Positions 1 through 10,651 of a stretch of 64,000 bases of DNA are shown piece by piece; positions within the stretch are counted from its first letter, which is position 1; each line of letters starts with the position of its first letter. The translations under genes and the position numbers were made by a program. The notes beneath the pieces are model-generated. The model had not been told where the DNA came from, made no database searches, and was given only the letters and a program-made list of their open reading frames with translations. This DNA comes from Acidovorax sp. 1608163 (GTDB lineage: Bacteria; Pseudomonadota; Gammaproteobacteria; Burkholderiales; Burkholderiaceae_C): positions 3,544,501-3,608,500 of the forward strand of contig NZ_CP033069.1 in the NCBI RefSeq assembly GCF_003669015.1, in the 5' to 3' direction.

Positions 1-376
1 GCAGCGCATGCACGGCAGCCTCTTGGTCTGCAGGGCCAGGGCGTTGCGCTGCGGCCCAGACCGGCGCGGGGAAGTGGCTGTCCCAATCAAAGCGTGCAAT
101 CACGTGCCAGTGCAGGTGCGGCACCATGTTGCCCAGCGCCGCGATGTTGACCTTGGTGGGGGCCAGGTGCTGGCGCAGGGCTTGCTCCACCACCGTCACC
201 GCCTCCATGCAGTGGCTGCGATCGGCGGCCGACAGATCAGAAAATTCGGCCACATGCGCCGCCCACACCACGCGGTAGAAGGCCGGAAAACCCGCCTCCT
301 GCGCGCGGATGACGCGCAGCTTCTCGCCACGCCAGACCAGCGCACCGCCGTCTTCTTCGCACAGGGGGCAGCTCAT
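1..376 (-). CDS. HIT family protein (C-terminus beyond window edge)
   Basis: The frame is open through the left edge, so only the first 125 codons are visible. The HIT signature NMVPHLHWHVI lies about 90 residues in and gives the histidine triad of nucleotide hydrolases/transferases. An N-terminal CPLC pair resembles the metal-binding Cys of many HIT proteins. The ATG at 376 is preceded by GGAG with an 8-base spacer. The gene lies downstream of the DUF3683 oxidase on the same strand, an order I know from Burkholderiales. The substrate cannot be told from sequence. Confidence 0.85.
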   Translation of the reverse strand, partial: MSCPLCEEDGGALVWRGEKLRVIRAQEAGFPAFYRVVWAAHVAEFSDLSAADRSHCMEAVTVVEQALRQHLAPTKVNIAALGNMVPHLHWHVIARFDWDSHFPAPVWAAAQRPGPADQEAAVHAL

Positions 377-538
377 TGGGATAACTCCACGGAGCTTCTC
401 ATATCAAATGCAGCCCGCAACCGGCGCAGCCTATAGCCGTGGACGCCGAGCAAGGGCCGCCCCGCGGCGAGGGCGTCGTCCCCCTCCCGCGCAGCGAGAG
501 AGGGGGAAGGAGCGAAGCGACTCAGGGGAGCTTCATTG

Positions 539-3500
539 CTACACCAGCACCCGCTCGATGCCACCCTGGTTGGCGCGCTGCACATACTCAGGCATCCAGT
601 TCTCACCCAGGATCTGCTTGGCCATCTCGATGACGATGTAGTCGGCTTCGAGCAGGCCGTTTTGCAGGTCGCCCTCGTAGCGGTTCAGGCCCTGCAAGCA
701 GCTGGGGCAACTGGTCAGGATCTTGACGTTGTCCTCTGCGCCCACAGCACCGCTGGTGCGCAAGGCGGCTTCACCCTTGCGGATTTCTTCTTCCTTGCGA
801 AAGCGCACTTGCGTCGAAATATCGGGCCGCGACACGCCCAGCGTGCCGGATTCGCCGCAGCAGCGGTCGCTCTTGAGCACCTGCTCGCCCACCAGCGCCT
901 TCACGGTCTTCAGGCTGTCCTGCTGCTTCATGGGGTTGTGGCAAGGCTCGTGGTACAGGTAAGCGCCCTTGCCTTGCAGGGTGATGCCCTTTTCCAGCAG
1001 GTATTCGTGGATGTCGATGATGCGGCAGCCCGGGAAGATCTTGTCGAACTGGTAACCCTGCAGCTGGTCGTAGCAAGTACCGCAGCTCACCACCACGGTC
1101 TTGATGTCCAGGTAGTTGAGCGTGTTGGCCACGCGGTGGAAGAGCACCCGGTTGTCCGTGATCATCTTCTCGGCCTTGTCGAACTGGCCGCTGCCGCGCT
1201 GCGGGTAGCCACAGCACAGGTAACCCGGTGGCAGCACCGTCTGCACGCCCGCATGCCACAGCATGGCCTGGGTGGCCAGGCCCACTTGCGAGAACAAGCG
1301 CTCGGACCCGCAGCCGGGGAAGTAGAACACCGCCTCCGACTCGGCCGTGGTGGCCTGCGGGTTGCGGATGATGGGCACGTAGTTCTTGTCTTCGATGTCC
1401 AGCAGCGCGCGGGCGGTCTTCTTGGGCAGGCCGCCGGGCAGCTTCTTGTTGATGAAGTGGATCACCTGCTCCTTGATCGGCGCGGTGCCCACCGTTGCAG
1501 GCGGCTTGGCCGTCTGCTTGCGGCCCACGGTGCGCAGGATGTCCACCACGGCGCGCTGGGCCTTGTAGCCCACGTCCACCACAGCGGTACGCAGGAACTT
1601 GATGGTGTCCGGGTTGGTGGCATTGAGCATGGCCATGGCCAGCGCATTCCCAGGGCGGAAGGTCTTCTTGCCCATCTTGCGCAACAGGTTGCGCATGTTC
1701 ATGGTCACGTCGCCAAAGTCGATCTTGACCGGGCAAGGCGTGTAGCACTTGTGGCACACCGTGCAGTGGTCGGCCACGTCTTCAAACTCTTGCCAGTGCT
1801 TGATAGACACACCACGGCGCGTTTGCTCTTCGTACAAGAAGGCTTCGACCAGCAGCGAGGTGGCCAAAATCTTGTTGCGCGGGCTGTACAGCAGGCTGGC
1901 GCGCGGCACGTGCGTGGAGCACACGGGCTTGCACTTGCCGCAGCGCAGGCAGTCCTTCACGCTCTCGGCAATGGCGCCAATGTCGCTTTGCTGCATGATC
2001 AGCGACTCGTGCCCCATCAACCCGAAGCTGGGCGTGTAGGCATTGGTCAAGTCGGCATGCATCACGGGTGCATTAGAAGCATTTTTGGCCTCTAGCGCTT
2101 TCCCATCCAGCGCTAGCAGCTCCTGATTTCGTAGCAGCTTACCCTTGTTGAAACGGCCCTCGGGGTCCACCTTGCGCTTGTAGTCGGCAAAGGGACGCAG
2201 CTCGTCGTCGGTCAGGAACTCCAGCTTGGTGATGCCAATGCCGTGCTCGCCCGAGATCACGCCATTCAAGCTGCGCGCCAGCACCATGATGCGCGCCACG
2301 GCCTCGTGCGCGGTCTGCAGCATTTCGTAGTCGTCGCTGTTGACCGGCAAGTTGGTGTGCACGTTGCCATCGCCCGCGTGCATGTGCAGCGCCACCCACA
2401 CGCGGCCCTTGAGCACGCGCTTGTGGATAGCCACGGCCTCGTCCAGGATGGGCTTGAACGCCGCGCCGGTGAAGATGCCTTGCAGCGGCGCCCGCAGTTG
2501 GGTCTTCCAGCTGGCCCGCAGGGTGTGGTCTTGCAGTTGCGGGAACAGCGTTTCGACGTTGTTCAGCCAGCCTTGCCACAGGGCACGCACTTCGGCCACC
2601 TGGGCAATGGCCTGGGCCACGCGGTCTTCCAGCAGCTCGGCCGCAGGCACGTCCTCGGCAGCGTCTTGCTTGCCCAGGGGCAGGTTGCCACGCTCGAAAA
2701 AGTCGGTCAGCGCATCGCACAGCTTGAGCTTGTTGCGCAGGCTCAATTCGATGTTGATGCGCTCGATGCCGTCGGTGTATTCGGCCATGCGCGGCAGTGG
2801 GATCACCACGTCTTCGTTGATCTTGAAGGCGTTGGTGTGGCGGCTGATGGCGGCCGTCTTCTTGCGGTCTGCCCAGAACTTCTTGCGCGCATCGGCGCTG
2901 ATGGCAATAAAGCCCTCGCCGCTGCGGGTGTTGGCCAGGCGCACCACTTCGCTGGTCACGCGGGCCACTTCGTCCGCGTCGTCCCCGGCAATGTCGCCGA
3001 TCAGCACCATCTTGGGCAGGCCACCGTTGCCCTTCTTGCTCTTGGTGGCGTAGCCCACGGCCTTGAGGTAGCGGTCGTCCAGGTGCTCCAGGCCCGCCAG
3101 CAACACGCCACTGCGCTTTTGCTCGGCAAACATGTAGTCCTTGATGTCCACGATGCTGGGCACGGCGTCCTTGGCGTTGCCAAAGAACTCCAGGCACACG
3201 GTGCGCGTGTGCTCGGGCATGCGGTGTACCACCCAGCGCGCACTGGTGATGAGGCCGTCGCAGCCTTCCTTCTGGATGCCCGGCAGGCCCGCCAGGAACT
3301 TGTCGGTCACGTCCTTGCCCAGGCCTTCCTTGCGGAAGGTGCGGCCCGGAATGCTCAGGCGCTCGGTGCGCACAGGCGTCTTGCCATCGGCCTCGAAATA
3401 CTGCAACTCGAAGGTGGCGATTTCCACGTCATGGATCTTGCCCATGTTGTGGTCCAGGCGCGTCACCTCCAGCCACTGGGCATCGGGCGTCACCATGCGC

Positions 3501-4456
3501 CAGCTGGCCAGGTTGTCCAGCGCCGTGCCCCACAGCACGGCCTTTTTGCCGCCTGCGTTCATGGCAATGTTGCCGCCAATGCAGGAAGCCTCGGCACTGG
3601 TGGGGTCCACCGCAAACACAAAACCGGCGCGCTCGGCCGCGTCGGCCACGCGCTGCGTGACCACGCCCGCTTCGGTCCAGATGGTGCCCACATCCCTGTC
3701 CAGACCCGGCAGGCGGCGCAGCTCCACCTCGGTCATGGCTTCGAGCTTTTCGGTGTTGATGACCACGCTCTTCCAGGTGAGTGGAATGGCGCCGCCGGTG
3801 TAGCCCGTGCCGCCCCCACGCGGGATGATGGTCAGCCCCAGCTCGATACAACCCTTGACCAGCGCGGCCATTTCGGCCTCGGTGTCGGGGGTGAGCACGA
3901 CGAAGGGATATTCGACACGCCAGTCGGTGGCGTCTGTCACGTGGCTCACGCGCGAGAGGCCGTCGAACTTGATGTTGTCCTTGGCCGTCAGGCGGCCCAG
4001 CGTCTTTTGCACCTGGCGGCGCAACTGCGCAGCGTTCTCGAAGGTGGCGTTGAACTCTTGCACCGCGCGGCGCGCGGCCACCACCAGCTCCCCCACCAGG
4101 CGGTCGCGCTCGGCGTCGTCGTTGGGGGTGCGGCGTTTTTCGATTTCGCCCAGGCGGTGGTTCAGCGCATCGACCAGCAGCTTGCGGCGGTCGGGGTTGT
4201 CCAGCAGATCGTCCTGGAGGTAGGGGTTGCGTTGCACCACCCAGATGTCGCCCAGCACTTCGTACAGCATGCGGGCAGATCGGCCCGTGCGGCGCTCTTT
4301 GCGCAGTTGGTCCAGCAGGTCCCAGGCGGAGGAGCCCAGTAAGCGGATCACGATCTCCCGGTCAGAGAACGAGGTGTAGTTGTACGGGATTTCACGCAAA
4401 CGGACAGGCTCGGCAGCCTGCGCCTGCAAGGCGGCCAACGCAATCGGAACATTCAT
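539..4456 (-). CDS. DUF3683-type FAD-linked oxidase with C-terminal Fe-S/CCG domains
   Basis: A very large (1305 aa) fused oxidoreductase. An N-terminal DUF3683-like region (about 1-170) precedes a PCMH-type FAD-binding domain with the glycine-rich [10 protein letters not shown] near residue 215, then an FAD-oxidase C-terminal domain. Two ferredoxin-like clusters follow: [11 protein letters not shown] near 839 and [12 protein letters not shown] near 904. Two cysteine-rich CCG units come last (FPGCGSE near 1047 with CCGYP, and HEPCHN with CCGESG near 1199). This is the glycolate/D-lactate dehydrogenase subunit arrangement in a single chain, so oxidation of a 2-hydroxy acid with electron delivery to the respiratory chain is likely. 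ATG 4456 is preferred over an upstream TTG at 4465. A dispersed repeat copy is read in frame at 2077-2136, in the linker before the Fe-S domain. Confidence 0.88.
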   Translation of the reverse strand: MNVPIALAALQAQAAEPVRLREIPYNYTSFSDREIVIRLLGSSAWDLLDQLRKERRTGRSARMLYEVLGDIWVVQRNPYLQDDLLDNPDRRKLLVDALNHRLGEIEKRRTPNDDAERDRLVGELVVAARRAVQEFNATFENAAQLRRQVQKTLGRLTAKDNIKFDGLSRVSHVTDATDWRVEYPFVVLTPDTEAEMAALVKGCIELGLTIIPRGGGTGYTGGAIPLTWKSVVINTEKLEAMTEVELRRLPGLDRDVGTIWTEAGVVTQRVADAAERAGFVFAVDPTSAEASCIGGNIAMNAGGKKAVLWGTALDNLASWRMVTPDAQWLEVTRLDHNMGKIHDVEIATFELQYFEADGKTPVRTERLSIPGRTFRKEGLGKDVTDKFLAGLPGIQKEGCDGLITSARWVVHRMPEHTRTVCLEFFGNAKDAVPSIVDIKDYMFAEQKRSGVLLAGLEHLDDRYLKAVGYATKSKKGNGGLPKMVLIGDIAGDDADEVARVTSEVVRLANTRSGEGFIAISADARKKFWADRKKTAAISRHTNAFKINEDVVIPLPRMAEYTDGIERINIELSLRNKLKLCDALTDFFERGNLPLGKQDAAEDVPAAELLEDRVAQAIAQVAEVRALWQGWLNNVETLFPQLQDHTLRASWKTQLRAPLQGIFTGAAFKPILDEAVAIHKRVLKGRVWVALHMHAGDGNVHTNLPVNSDDYEMLQTAHEAVARIMVLARSLNGVISGEHGIGITKLEFLTDDELRPFADYKRKVDPEGRFNKGKLLRNQELLALDGKALEAKNASNAPVMHADLTNAYTPSFGLMGHESLIMQQSDIGAIAESVKDCLRCGKCKPVCSTHVPRASLLYSPRNKILATSLLVEAFLYEEQTRRGVSIKHWQEFEDVADHCTVCHKCYTPCPVKIDFGDVTMNMRNLLRKMGKKTFRPGNALAMAMLNATNPDTIKFLRTAVVDVGYKAQRAVVDILRTVGRKQTAKPPATVGTAPIKEQVIHFINKKLPGGLPKKTARALLDIEDKNYVPIIRNPQATTAESEAVFYFPGCGSERLFSQVGLATQAMLWHAGVQTVLPPGYLCCGYPQRGSGQFDKAEKMITDNRVLFHRVANTLNYLDIKTVVVSCGTCYDQLQGYQFDKIFPGCRIIDIHEYLLEKGITLQGKGAYLYHEPCHNPMKQQDSLKTVKALVGEQVLKSDRCCGESGTLGVSRPDISTQVRFRKEEEIRKGEAALRTSGAVGAEDNVKILTSCPSCLQGLNRYEGDLQNGLLEADYIVIEMAKQILGENWMPEYVQRANQGGIERVLV
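2077..2136 (+). repeat. Dispersed palindromic repeat, copy A (inside CDS)
   Basis: Contains TTTTTGGCCTCTAGCGCTT, a short spacer, then AGCGCTAGCAGCT and a final GTAGC. It matches the other intergenic copies but lies wholly inside the DUF3683 oxidase gene, where it encodes about 20 in-frame residues between the FAD part and the 4Fe-4S part. Confidence 0.75.
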
Positions 4457-4581
4457 GGGGATCAACCTGGGGTGGGCGCCGCGCGCCCATGAGCCTCGGG
4501 GCGTGATTTTATGTCAGCGGCCCCAGCGGCGCGCAAAGCAGCAGGCAGAGCCCCTTTTCTGCTGAAAAAGAGCCCCCAACC

Positions 4582-5457
4582 TCAATCAAAACAATAGTTG
4601 GCGCCAAACCGCTGTCCTACGCGCAGCAGCGTGCCCGCACCGCGGACCACCACCGCGTTCATGCCAAAGGTGATAGCCCCCTGCAAGCGCTTGTCACTGC
4701 GGTAGGCGCTCAGGGCATCGCCTACCACCGGGCTGCTTTCGGCCGTGGTGGGGTCGATATTGGGGATCGGGCAACGGGCGCAGGGCTTGACGTGGCGCAG
4801 GTGCACCACACTCTGCGCTCCTGCGTCAATGCGCAGGTCCTCAATGCGGTCTTCGTCATGTGCATCCACCCCGCCCAGCACCAGGTTGGGTCGAAACCGC
4901 TCCACCCCCACAGCCCCATGGCCTGCGGCCGCCAGCCGTTCGTTGAGCCCGTCCACGGACCCCTCACTCGTCACCAGCAGCGAAAAGCCATCGGCAAACT
5001 GGGTGTGGGCCGCCACATCAACCGCCCACTGCTTGCTGGACCAGCGCCGGTGGTCGGGGTCAAACCGCACCAAGCGGCAAGGCTGGCCCAGAAAGTCACT
5101 GAACCACTGCGCTGCCACGGCCCCCATGTCCCAGGCAGGCACGGTGTCATCCCACACCGTGACGGTGGCGGGCGCCTCGACCACATCCAGCGCCACATGC
5201 AGGGCCAGCATGCCGGGGGCGCGCAGCACCAGTTCGTCCAATTTGAGCTGCGGGCGGATGAGTGCCATGCGCGGCAGGCTGCGCTGGGTCAGAAACTGGC
5301 CCTGGGCATCCACCACCATCCAGGCACGGTCCAGGTCCAGGCCGGTTTCGGTCAACAGGGCTTCTTGCACTTCAATGCCCGCACAGGACTTCACGGGGTA
5401 GACAAACAACCGGGCAATGGTTCCAGTCACATCGGATTCGGCTTCAAATGACGACAC
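4582..5457 (-). CDS. MOSC domain-containing protein
   Basis: A 291-aa protein with the N-terminal beta-barrel pattern (IARLFVYPVKSCAG) and C-terminal MOSC domain (FRPNLVLGG, then CARCPIPNID with the conserved Cys). This is the architecture of the YcbX/mARC-like molybdenum-cofactor sulfurase C-terminal family, which moves sulfur or reduces N-hydroxylated compounds. GTG 5457 is chosen because AGGAG lies 9 bases upstream. The nearest in-frame ATG lies further upstream without a matching ribosome site. It is divergent from the UbiH-like gene across about 150 bases. Confidence 0.85.
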   Translation of the reverse strand: MSSFEAESDVTGTIARLFVYPVKSCAGIEVQEALLTETGLDLDRAWMVVDAQGQFLTQRSLPRMALIRPQLKLDELVLRAPGMLALHVALDVVEAPATVTVWDDTVPAWDMGAVAAQWFSDFLGQPCRLVRFDPDHRRWSSKQWAVDVAAHTQFADGFSLLVTSEGSVDGLNERLAAAGHGAVGVERFRPNLVLGGVDAHDEDRIEDLRIDAGAQSVVHLRHVKPCARCPIPNIDPTTAESSPVVGDALSAYRSDKRLQGAITFGMNAVVVRGAGTLLRVGQRFGANYCFD

Positions 5458-5603
5458 GCTGCAGCGCTCCTGAAAAATGGGGACAAAAGGGGCGCACCAG
5501 CTCACTTGCTTCGGTGGCACAGCCAAAAGCCCGCCCACGGGCGCCCATGGGGCGATTCTGCACTGCACCAGCAGGCTGCCGGGCCGCTCCTACAATCCCT
5601 GCC

Positions 5604-6740
5604 ATGGCGCACACCTTTGATATCTGTATCCGTGGGGCTGGCATTGTCGGCCGCACCCTGGCTTTGCTGCTGGCCCGCGAACGCTTGCGCGTGGCCCTGG
5701 TTGCGCCCCCTGCCATCCAGTCCCCAGCCACCGACGTGCGGGCCTATGCCCTCAACACCGCTTCGCGCACGCTGCTGGAGTCGCTGCGCAGCTGGCCCGA
5801 CCCCGAGCACGCCACAGCCGTCACCCGCATGCAGGTGCAGGGAGACCAAGGCAGCACTGTGCACTTCGACGCCGCCACCCAGGGCGCCGATGCCCTGGCC
5901 TGGATTGTGGACGTGCCCGCACTGGAGCAGCGTCTGGCCGAAGCCGTGCGCTACCAACCCCAGGTGGAGGTGGTGCCTGCGCCGGTGGACGCCGCCCTGA
6001 CCATCGTCTGCGAAGGCCGTGCCAGCAGCACACGGGCCGAGTTTGGCGTGGAATTTGACGTCACCCCCTACACGCAGCACGCCATTGCCACCCGCCTAGC
6101 GTGCGAGCACCCCCACGGCCAAATCGCAAGGCAGTGGTTTTTGCCGCAGGGCATCCTGGCCTTTTTGCCCCTGAATGGCGCCGATGGGCACACCGTGGCC
6201 GTGGTGTGGTCGGTCGAGCGCGAGCAAGTGGCCCCACTGCTGGACATGGCACCCGAGGCCTTTGCCGAAGAACTGCAGGCCGCCAGCCAAGGCGCGCTGG
6301 GCCAATTGGAGCTGGTCGCCTCCCGCGCAGCATGGCCTTTGCAACAGGCCCAGGCCTCGCGCTGGTGCGGGCCCATGGCCGAGTCGGGCAAAACCACACG
6401 CAGTTGGGTGTTGGCGGGCGACGCCGCCCACAACATCCACCCCCTGGCAGGCCAGGGCCTGAACCTGGGCCTGGCCGACGCCCAGGCGCTGGCCGCCGTG
6501 CTGCATGGGCGCGACTACTGGCGCAGCGTGGCCGACCTGCGCCTGCTGCGCCGCTACGAGCGCGAGCGCAAAGCCGCCATGCTGCCCATGAGTCTGGCCA
6601 CCGACGGCCTGCAACAATTGTTCTCACGCCCCGAAAACCCGCTGCAAGCCCTGCGCAACTGGGGCCTTCGCGGCGTGGAGCGCAGTGGCCCGATCAAAAA
6701 CTGGATTGCCCGCCAAGCCATGGGAACCCACGGGCTTTGA
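5604..6740 (+). CDS. UbiH/UbiF/VisC-family FAD-dependent monooxygenase
   Basis: A 378-aa flavoprotein hydroxylase. The Rossmann fingerprint GAGIVGRTLALLLAR starts at residue 11. The second FAD motif LAGDAAHNIHPLAGQGLNLG lies near residue 270, as in ubiquinone-ring hydroxylases. Family members hydroxylate the aromatic ring of ubiquinone precursors at the inner membrane. Which ring position (UbiH, UbiF or UbiI) cannot be decided. The dsbC-like gene follows after 62 bases on the same strand and may share the transcript. Confidence 0.88.
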   Translation: MAHTFDICIRGAGIVGRTLALLLARERLRVALVAPPAIQSPATDVRAYALNTASRTLLESLRSWPDPEHATAVTRMQVQGDQGSTVHFDAATQGADALAWIVDVPALEQRLAEAVRYQPQVEVVPAPVDAALTIVCEGRASSTRAEFGVEFDVTPYTQHAIATRLACEHPHGQIARQWFLPQGILAFLPLNGADGHTVAVVWSVEREQVAPLLDMAPEAFAEELQAASQGALGQLELVASRAAWPLQQAQASRWCGPMAESGKTTRSWVLAGDAAHNIHPLAGQGLNLGLADAQALAAVLHGRDYWRSVADLRLLRRYERERKAAMLPMSLATDGLQQLFSRPENPLQALRNWGLRGVERSGPIKNWIARQAMGTHGL

Positions 6741-6802
6741 GCACACTCCCACCGACCTGAGCCCCCCAGACAACCCGCCCCTCTTTTTTGATTGATCTGC
6801 CC

Positions 6803-7531
6803 ATGAAACTCATCTCCCTCCTGCTGGCTGCTGCGGCCCTCACCCTGGGCCTGTCGGCCCAGGCCCAGGAATCGGCCATCCGCAAAACCCTGGCCGAGCG
6901 CATTCCACAAATGGGCAAGATTGACGAGGTGCGCCCCACCGCCATGCCGGGCCTGTATGAAGTGCGCATTGGCACCGACGTTTTCTACGCCGATGCCAAA
7001 GGCAATTACGTCATCCAGGGAGAGCTGATCGACACCAAGGCCCGGCGCAACCTGACCGAAGACCGCATCAACAAGCTCACGGCGGTCGAATTCTCGGAGC
7101 TGCCCCTGAAAGACGCCTTCCCCATCGTGCGTGGCGACGGCAAGCGCAAGGTGGCCGTGTTTGAAGACCCCAACTGCGGCTACTGCAAACGCTTTGAGCG
7201 GGATTTGCAGAACGTGGACAACGTCACCATCTACCTGTTCCTCTACCCCATCCTGAGTCCGGATTCGGCCGAAAAGTCGCGCAACGTCTGGTGCGCCAAA
7301 GACCGCGTGGTGGCCTGGCAAGACATGATGGTGCGCGACAAGCAACCCAGCAACGCCAGCTGCGACACGGCCGCCATCCAGCGCAATCTGGCCTTTGGCC
7401 GCAAGCACAAGATCACCGGCACCCCCACCCTGATTTTTGCCAACGGCACCCGTGTCCCCGGCGCCGTGGACGCGCAAGAGGTGGAAAAGCGCCTGGCCGA
7501 AGCCGCCAGCGACACCACCAGCAAGAACTGA
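6803..7531 (+). CDS. dsbC: DsbC-like periplasmic thiol:disulfide isomerase
   Basis: A 242-aa protein with a signal peptide (MKLISLLLAAAALTLGLSAQ, cleavage near AQA). An N-terminal dimerisation region (about 22-95) follows. The thioredoxin fold has the active-site CGYC in VFEDPNCGYCKRF near residue 126 and the cis-Pro region TGTPTLIFANG near residue 208. A second Cys pair (WCAK and ASCD) matches the structural disulfide of DsbC. It would shuffle wrong disulfides in periplasmic proteins. Length and layout fit DsbC better than DsbG. Confidence 0.9.
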   Translation: MKLISLLLAAAALTLGLSAQAQESAIRKTLAERIPQMGKIDEVRPTAMPGLYEVRIGTDVFYADAKGNYVIQGELIDTKARRNLTEDRINKLTAVEFSELPLKDAFPIVRGDGKRKVAVFEDPNCGYCKRFERDLQNVDNVTIYLFLYPILSPDSAEKSRNVWCAKDRVVAWQDMMVRDKQPSNASCDTAAIQRNLAFGRKHKITGTPTLIFANGTRVPGAVDAQEVEKRLAEAASDTTSKN

Positions 7532-7717
7532 CACGGCTGACGCAAACCGGGACGTGGCACCGGCCCCGCCGCAAGGCGAACCGCTTGCCTGAGCCCTGTT
7601 TTGCGTCAATCATGACTAAGCGGCGCCCGCCCGGCGGGCGCCCCAGAGGGTTTGAACCAACCCCAAATCGGCACACCACACGCCCCCCACACGCTCTGCG
7701 CACCCCGCAGCAACGCC

Positions 7718-9523
7718 ATGCCCAAAACCACTGCCGTCCCCGCACCGGTTCACTACGAGGTGGCTGCAGCCAACCTGCAAGCCCACCTGTACCAGGTCAC
7801 GCTGACCATTGCGCAGCCCCAGGCGCGGCAGACGGTGTCGCTGCCGGTGTGGATTCCGGGCAGCTACCTGGTGCGCGAGTTTGCAAAGAACCTGCAGAAC
7901 CTGCAGGCCCGCCAGGGCAAGCGCGCGGTGCCGCTGCACCAGGGCGACAAGCACTCCTGGGTGGCGCAGTGCCGCGAGGACGCGCCGCTGGTGCTGACCT
8001 ACGAGGTGTATGCCTACGACAACTCGGTACGCACCGCCTGGCTGGACAGCGCCCGGGGCTTCTTCAACGGCACCAGCCTGTGCCTGCGCGTGCACGGGCA
8101 AGAAGCCGCCCGCCACAGCCTGTACATCGCACCCACGCCTGCCACAGCAGCGTGGTCGGTGGCCACGGGCCTTGCGCCGCTCAAGACCGACAAAAAGGGC
8201 TTTGGCCTGTATGGCGCAGCCCACTACGACGAACTGGTGGACTGCCCTGTGGAGATGGGGGACTTTTGGCAGGGCCACTTCACAGCCTGTGGTGTAGCCC
8301 ACCGGTTTGTGGTGGCCGGGGCCGCTCCATCGTTTGACGGCGAGCGCCTGCTGGCCGATACGCAAAAAATCTGCGAAACCGCCATTCGGTTCTGGCACGG
8401 CAAAGGCAAGGCGCCGTTTGGCAGCTACCTGTTCATGCTCAACGCGGTGCACGACGGCTACGGCGGGCTGGAGCACCGCAACTCCACCGCCCTGATCTGC
8501 GGGCGGCGTGACTTGCCCCGCGTGGGCGACAAGCGCCAAAGCGATGGCTACACCACCCTGCTCGGGCTCATCAGCCACGAGTACTTTCACACCTGGAACG
8601 TCAAGCGCCTGCGGCCTGCCGAGTTTGCGACGTACGACTACGACCAGGAAAACTACACCCAGCTGCTGTGGTTCTTTGAGGGCTTCACCAGCTACTACGA
8701 CGACCTGCTGCTGCGCCGCGCCGGGCTCATCGATGACGCCACCTACCTCAAGCTCATCACCAAAACCATCAACCAGGTGCTGCAAACCCCGGGGCGCAAG
8801 GTGCAAACGGTGGCGCAGGCCAGCTTTGACGCCTGGGTGAAGTACTACCGCCAGGACGAAAACACCCCCAACGCCACGGTGAGCTACTACACCAAAGGCT
8901 CGCTGGTGGCGCTGTGCCTGGACCTGCGCCTGCGCCAGGAAGGCAAGACCACACTGGACGATGTGATGCGCGGGCTGTGGAGCCGCTGCAAGGCAGGCCC
9001 CATGGCCGAAGCCGACGTGCTGGCCGTGTTGGAACAGTTGGCAGGCCGCTCCTACGCCCGCGACCTCCAGCAATGGGTGCACAGCACCGATGAGCTGCCC
9101 CTGGCCGAGCTACTGGCCGCCCACGGCGTGGCCGCGAAAAGCGAGCCCGCCCAGCTGGCGCAGCGCCTGGGCCTGCGCGTGGCCGAAAACCACAGCGTGC
9201 AGATCAAGACCGTGCTGCGCGGCGGCGCCGCCGAGAAGGCGGGCCTGGCCCCCGGCGACGAATGGCTGGGCGTGCAGGTCAAGGGCCAGGGCTGGCGCAT
9301 CAGCAAGCTCGACGATGTCGGCTTTTACGCCGGCAGCCAAAAGCAGCTGACCGCCGTGGTGGCACGCGATGGGCGCCTGCTGGAATTGCCTTTGCAACTG
9401 CCGTTGCCCGGCACCTCCCCCGCCCCCGCCAAGGGCCGCAGCCGCCCGGCAACGCCCGACAACGTGGGCCTGACCTGCACCGATGCTGCAGCCACCAGCC
9501 GCTGGCTGGCAGGCTCCGCCTGA
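7718..9523 (+). CDS. M61 family glycyl aminopeptidase with PDZ domain
   Basis: A 601-aa metallopeptidase. The zinc site HEYFHTWNVKRLRP is near residue 286 (HExxH form) and the third ligand region FFEGFTSYYDDLLLRRAG lies about 40 residues on. The C-terminal 90 or so residues form a PDZ-like domain (AEKAGLAPGDEWLGVQ). There is no clear signal peptide, so it is probably cytoplasmic. Related enzymes prefer N-terminal glycine or alanine. The 187-base gap upstream contains no recognisable gene. Confidence 0.92.
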   Translation: MPKTTAVPAPVHYEVAAANLQAHLYQVTLTIAQPQARQTVSLPVWIPGSYLVREFAKNLQNLQARQGKRAVPLHQGDKHSWVAQCREDAPLVLTYEVYAYDNSVRTAWLDSARGFFNGTSLCLRVHGQEAARHSLYIAPTPATAAWSVATGLAPLKTDKKGFGLYGAAHYDELVDCPVEMGDFWQGHFTACGVAHRFVVAGAAPSFDGERLLADTQKICETAIRFWHGKGKAPFGSYLFMLNAVHDGYGGLEHRNSTALICGRRDLPRVGDKRQSDGYTTLLGLISHEYFHTWNVKRLRPAEFATYDYDQENYTQLLWFFEGFTSYYDDLLLRRAGLIDDATYLKLITKTINQVLQTPGRKVQTVAQASFDAWVKYYRQDENTPNATVSYYTKGSLVALCLDLRLRQEGKTTLDDVMRGLWSRCKAGPMAEADVLAVLEQLAGRSYARDLQQWVHSTDELPLAELLAAHGVAAKSEPAQLAQRLGLRVAENHSVQIKTVLRGGAAEKAGLAPGDEWLGVQVKGQGWRISKLDDVGFYAGSQKQLTAVVARDGRLLELPLQLPLPGTSPAPAKGRSRPATPDNVGLTCTDAAATSRWLAGSA

Positions 9524-9670
9524 CGGCGGCTTGACGGTGGCGCGACAGCCCCGTGCAAGCCGCATGGGTATAGTCATTGGCTACCGTTTTGAACAGGCTT
9601 GAGCCACAGGTTCCAAGAATCTGTTCCAAGCGATTCCCACCGGTTCTGATACCCCAAACCAGGAGACAAC

Positions 9671-10450
9671 ATGGCTTACGAAACCATTGAAGTGCGCACC
9701 GAAGGCGAGAAGGTCGGCATCATCACGCTCAACCGTCCCAAGCAACTCAACGCGCTGAACGACCAGCTCATGAACGAACTGGGCGAGGCCCTCAAGGCGT
9801 TCGATGCCGATGAAAAAATCGGCTGCATGATCGTGACGGGCAGCGAAAAAGCGTTTGCCGCCGGTGCAGACATTGGCGCCATGGCCAAGTACAGCTTTGC
9901 CGACGCCTACAAGGGCGACTACATCACCCGCAACTGGGAAGCCATCCGCAGCATCCGCAAGCCCGTGATCGCCGCCGTGAGCGGCTTTGCCCTGGGTGGC
10001 GGCTGCGAGCTGGCCATGATGTGCGACTTCATCATTGCCGCAGACAACGCCAAGTTTGGCCAGCCGGAGATCAAGCTGGGCGTGATCCCCGGCGCCGGCG
10101 GCACGCAGCGCCTGCCACGCGCCGTGGGCAAATCCAAGGCCATGGACATGGCGCTGACCGGCCGCATGATGGACGCCACCGAGGCCGAGCGCGCCGGGCT
10201 GGTGAGCCGTGTGGTGCCTTTTGACAAGCTGCTGGACGAAGCCCTGGGCGCCGCGCTGATCATTTCGGACTTCTCGCGCATCGCCGTGATGGCGGCCAAG
10301 GAGTCGGTCAACCGCTCGTTTGAAGGCACCCTGGCCGACGGGGTCATGTTTGAACGCCGCCTGTTCCACGCGCTGTTTGCCACCCAAGACCAAAAAGAGG
10401 GCATGGACGCCTTCGTTGCAAAGCGCAAGGCCAATTTTGTGCACCAGTGA
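9671..10450 (+). CDS. Enoyl-CoA hydratase
   Basis: A 259-aa crotonase-fold enzyme of the usual length. The oxyanion-hole stretch [10 protein letters not shown] and the region [11 protein letters not shown] to [16 protein letters not shown] hold both catalytic glutamates. It hydrates trans-2-enoyl-CoA in beta-oxidation or in aromatic and amino-acid breakdown. AGGAGACAAC directly before ATG 9671 is an excellent ribosome site. The gene stands alone between M61 and the tRNA. Confidence 0.93.
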   Translation: MAYETIEVRTEGEKVGIITLNRPKQLNALNDQLMNELGEALKAFDADEKIGCMIVTGSEKAFAAGADIGAMAKYSFADAYKGDYITRNWEAIRSIRKPVIAAVSGFALGGGCELAMMCDFIIAADNAKFGQPEIKLGVIPGAGGTQRLPRAVGKSKAMDMALTGRMMDATEAERAGLVSRVVPFDKLLDEALGAALIISDFSRIAVMAAKESVNRSFEGTLADGVMFERRLFHALFATQDQKEGMDAFVAKRKANFVHQ

Positions 10451-10461
10451 TTTTTTTGGTC

Positions 10462-10467
10462 TATAAT
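10462..10467 (+). promoter_or_regulatory. -10 box of the tRNA-Met promoter
   Basis: A perfect TATAAT ends 10 bases before the tRNA 5' end. The best -35 candidate is TTGTGC at 10437-10442, with a longish 19-base spacer, lying inside the end of the enoyl-CoA hydratase gene. Confidence 0.65.
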
Positions 10468-10477
10468 TTGAGGCTTC

Positions 10478-10554
10478 GGTGGTATAGCTCAGTTGGTTAG
10501 AGCGCAGCATTCATAATGCTGATGTCCCAGGTTCAAGTCCCGGTACCACCACCA
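10478..10554 (+). tRNA. tRNA-Met (anticodon CAT)
   Basis: A 77-base cloverleaf. The acceptor arms GGTGGTA and TACCACC pair fully. The D-arm is AGCTCAGTTGGTTAGAGC, the anticodon loop TTCATAA holds CAT, the T-arm has GTTCAAGTCC, and CCA is encoded. The acceptor starts with a paired G, which argues against initiator tRNA. A CAT-reading tRNA could in principle be the lysidine-modified Ile2 tRNA, but elongator Met is the simplest reading. Confidence 0.93.
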
Positions 10555-10560
10555 AATCAA

Positions 10561-10593
10561 AAACCCTGCTTGGTTCGCCAAGCAGGGTTTTTT
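10561..10593 (+). terminator. Rho-independent terminator after tRNA-Met
   Basis: A perfect stem AAACCCTGCTTGG / CCAAGCAGGGTTT with a TTCG loop is followed by a run of six T. It begins seven bases after the tRNA CCA. Confidence 0.92.
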
Positions 10594-10651
10594 GTTGCCT
10601 GTAACGGTTTGCGCCCTTCACACCATGCCCTGCTACTGAGTGCCTGTTTTT

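Noticed and set aside
536..4342. Long open frames antisense to the DUF3683 oxidase
   Set aside because: The oxidase has a complete set of flavin and Fe-S motifs; the antisense frames are His/Gly/Val-rich shadows without motifs.
10478..10554. Initiator tRNA-fMet
   Set aside because: The acceptor's first base pair is intact (G-C), while bacterial initiator tRNA has a mismatch there.
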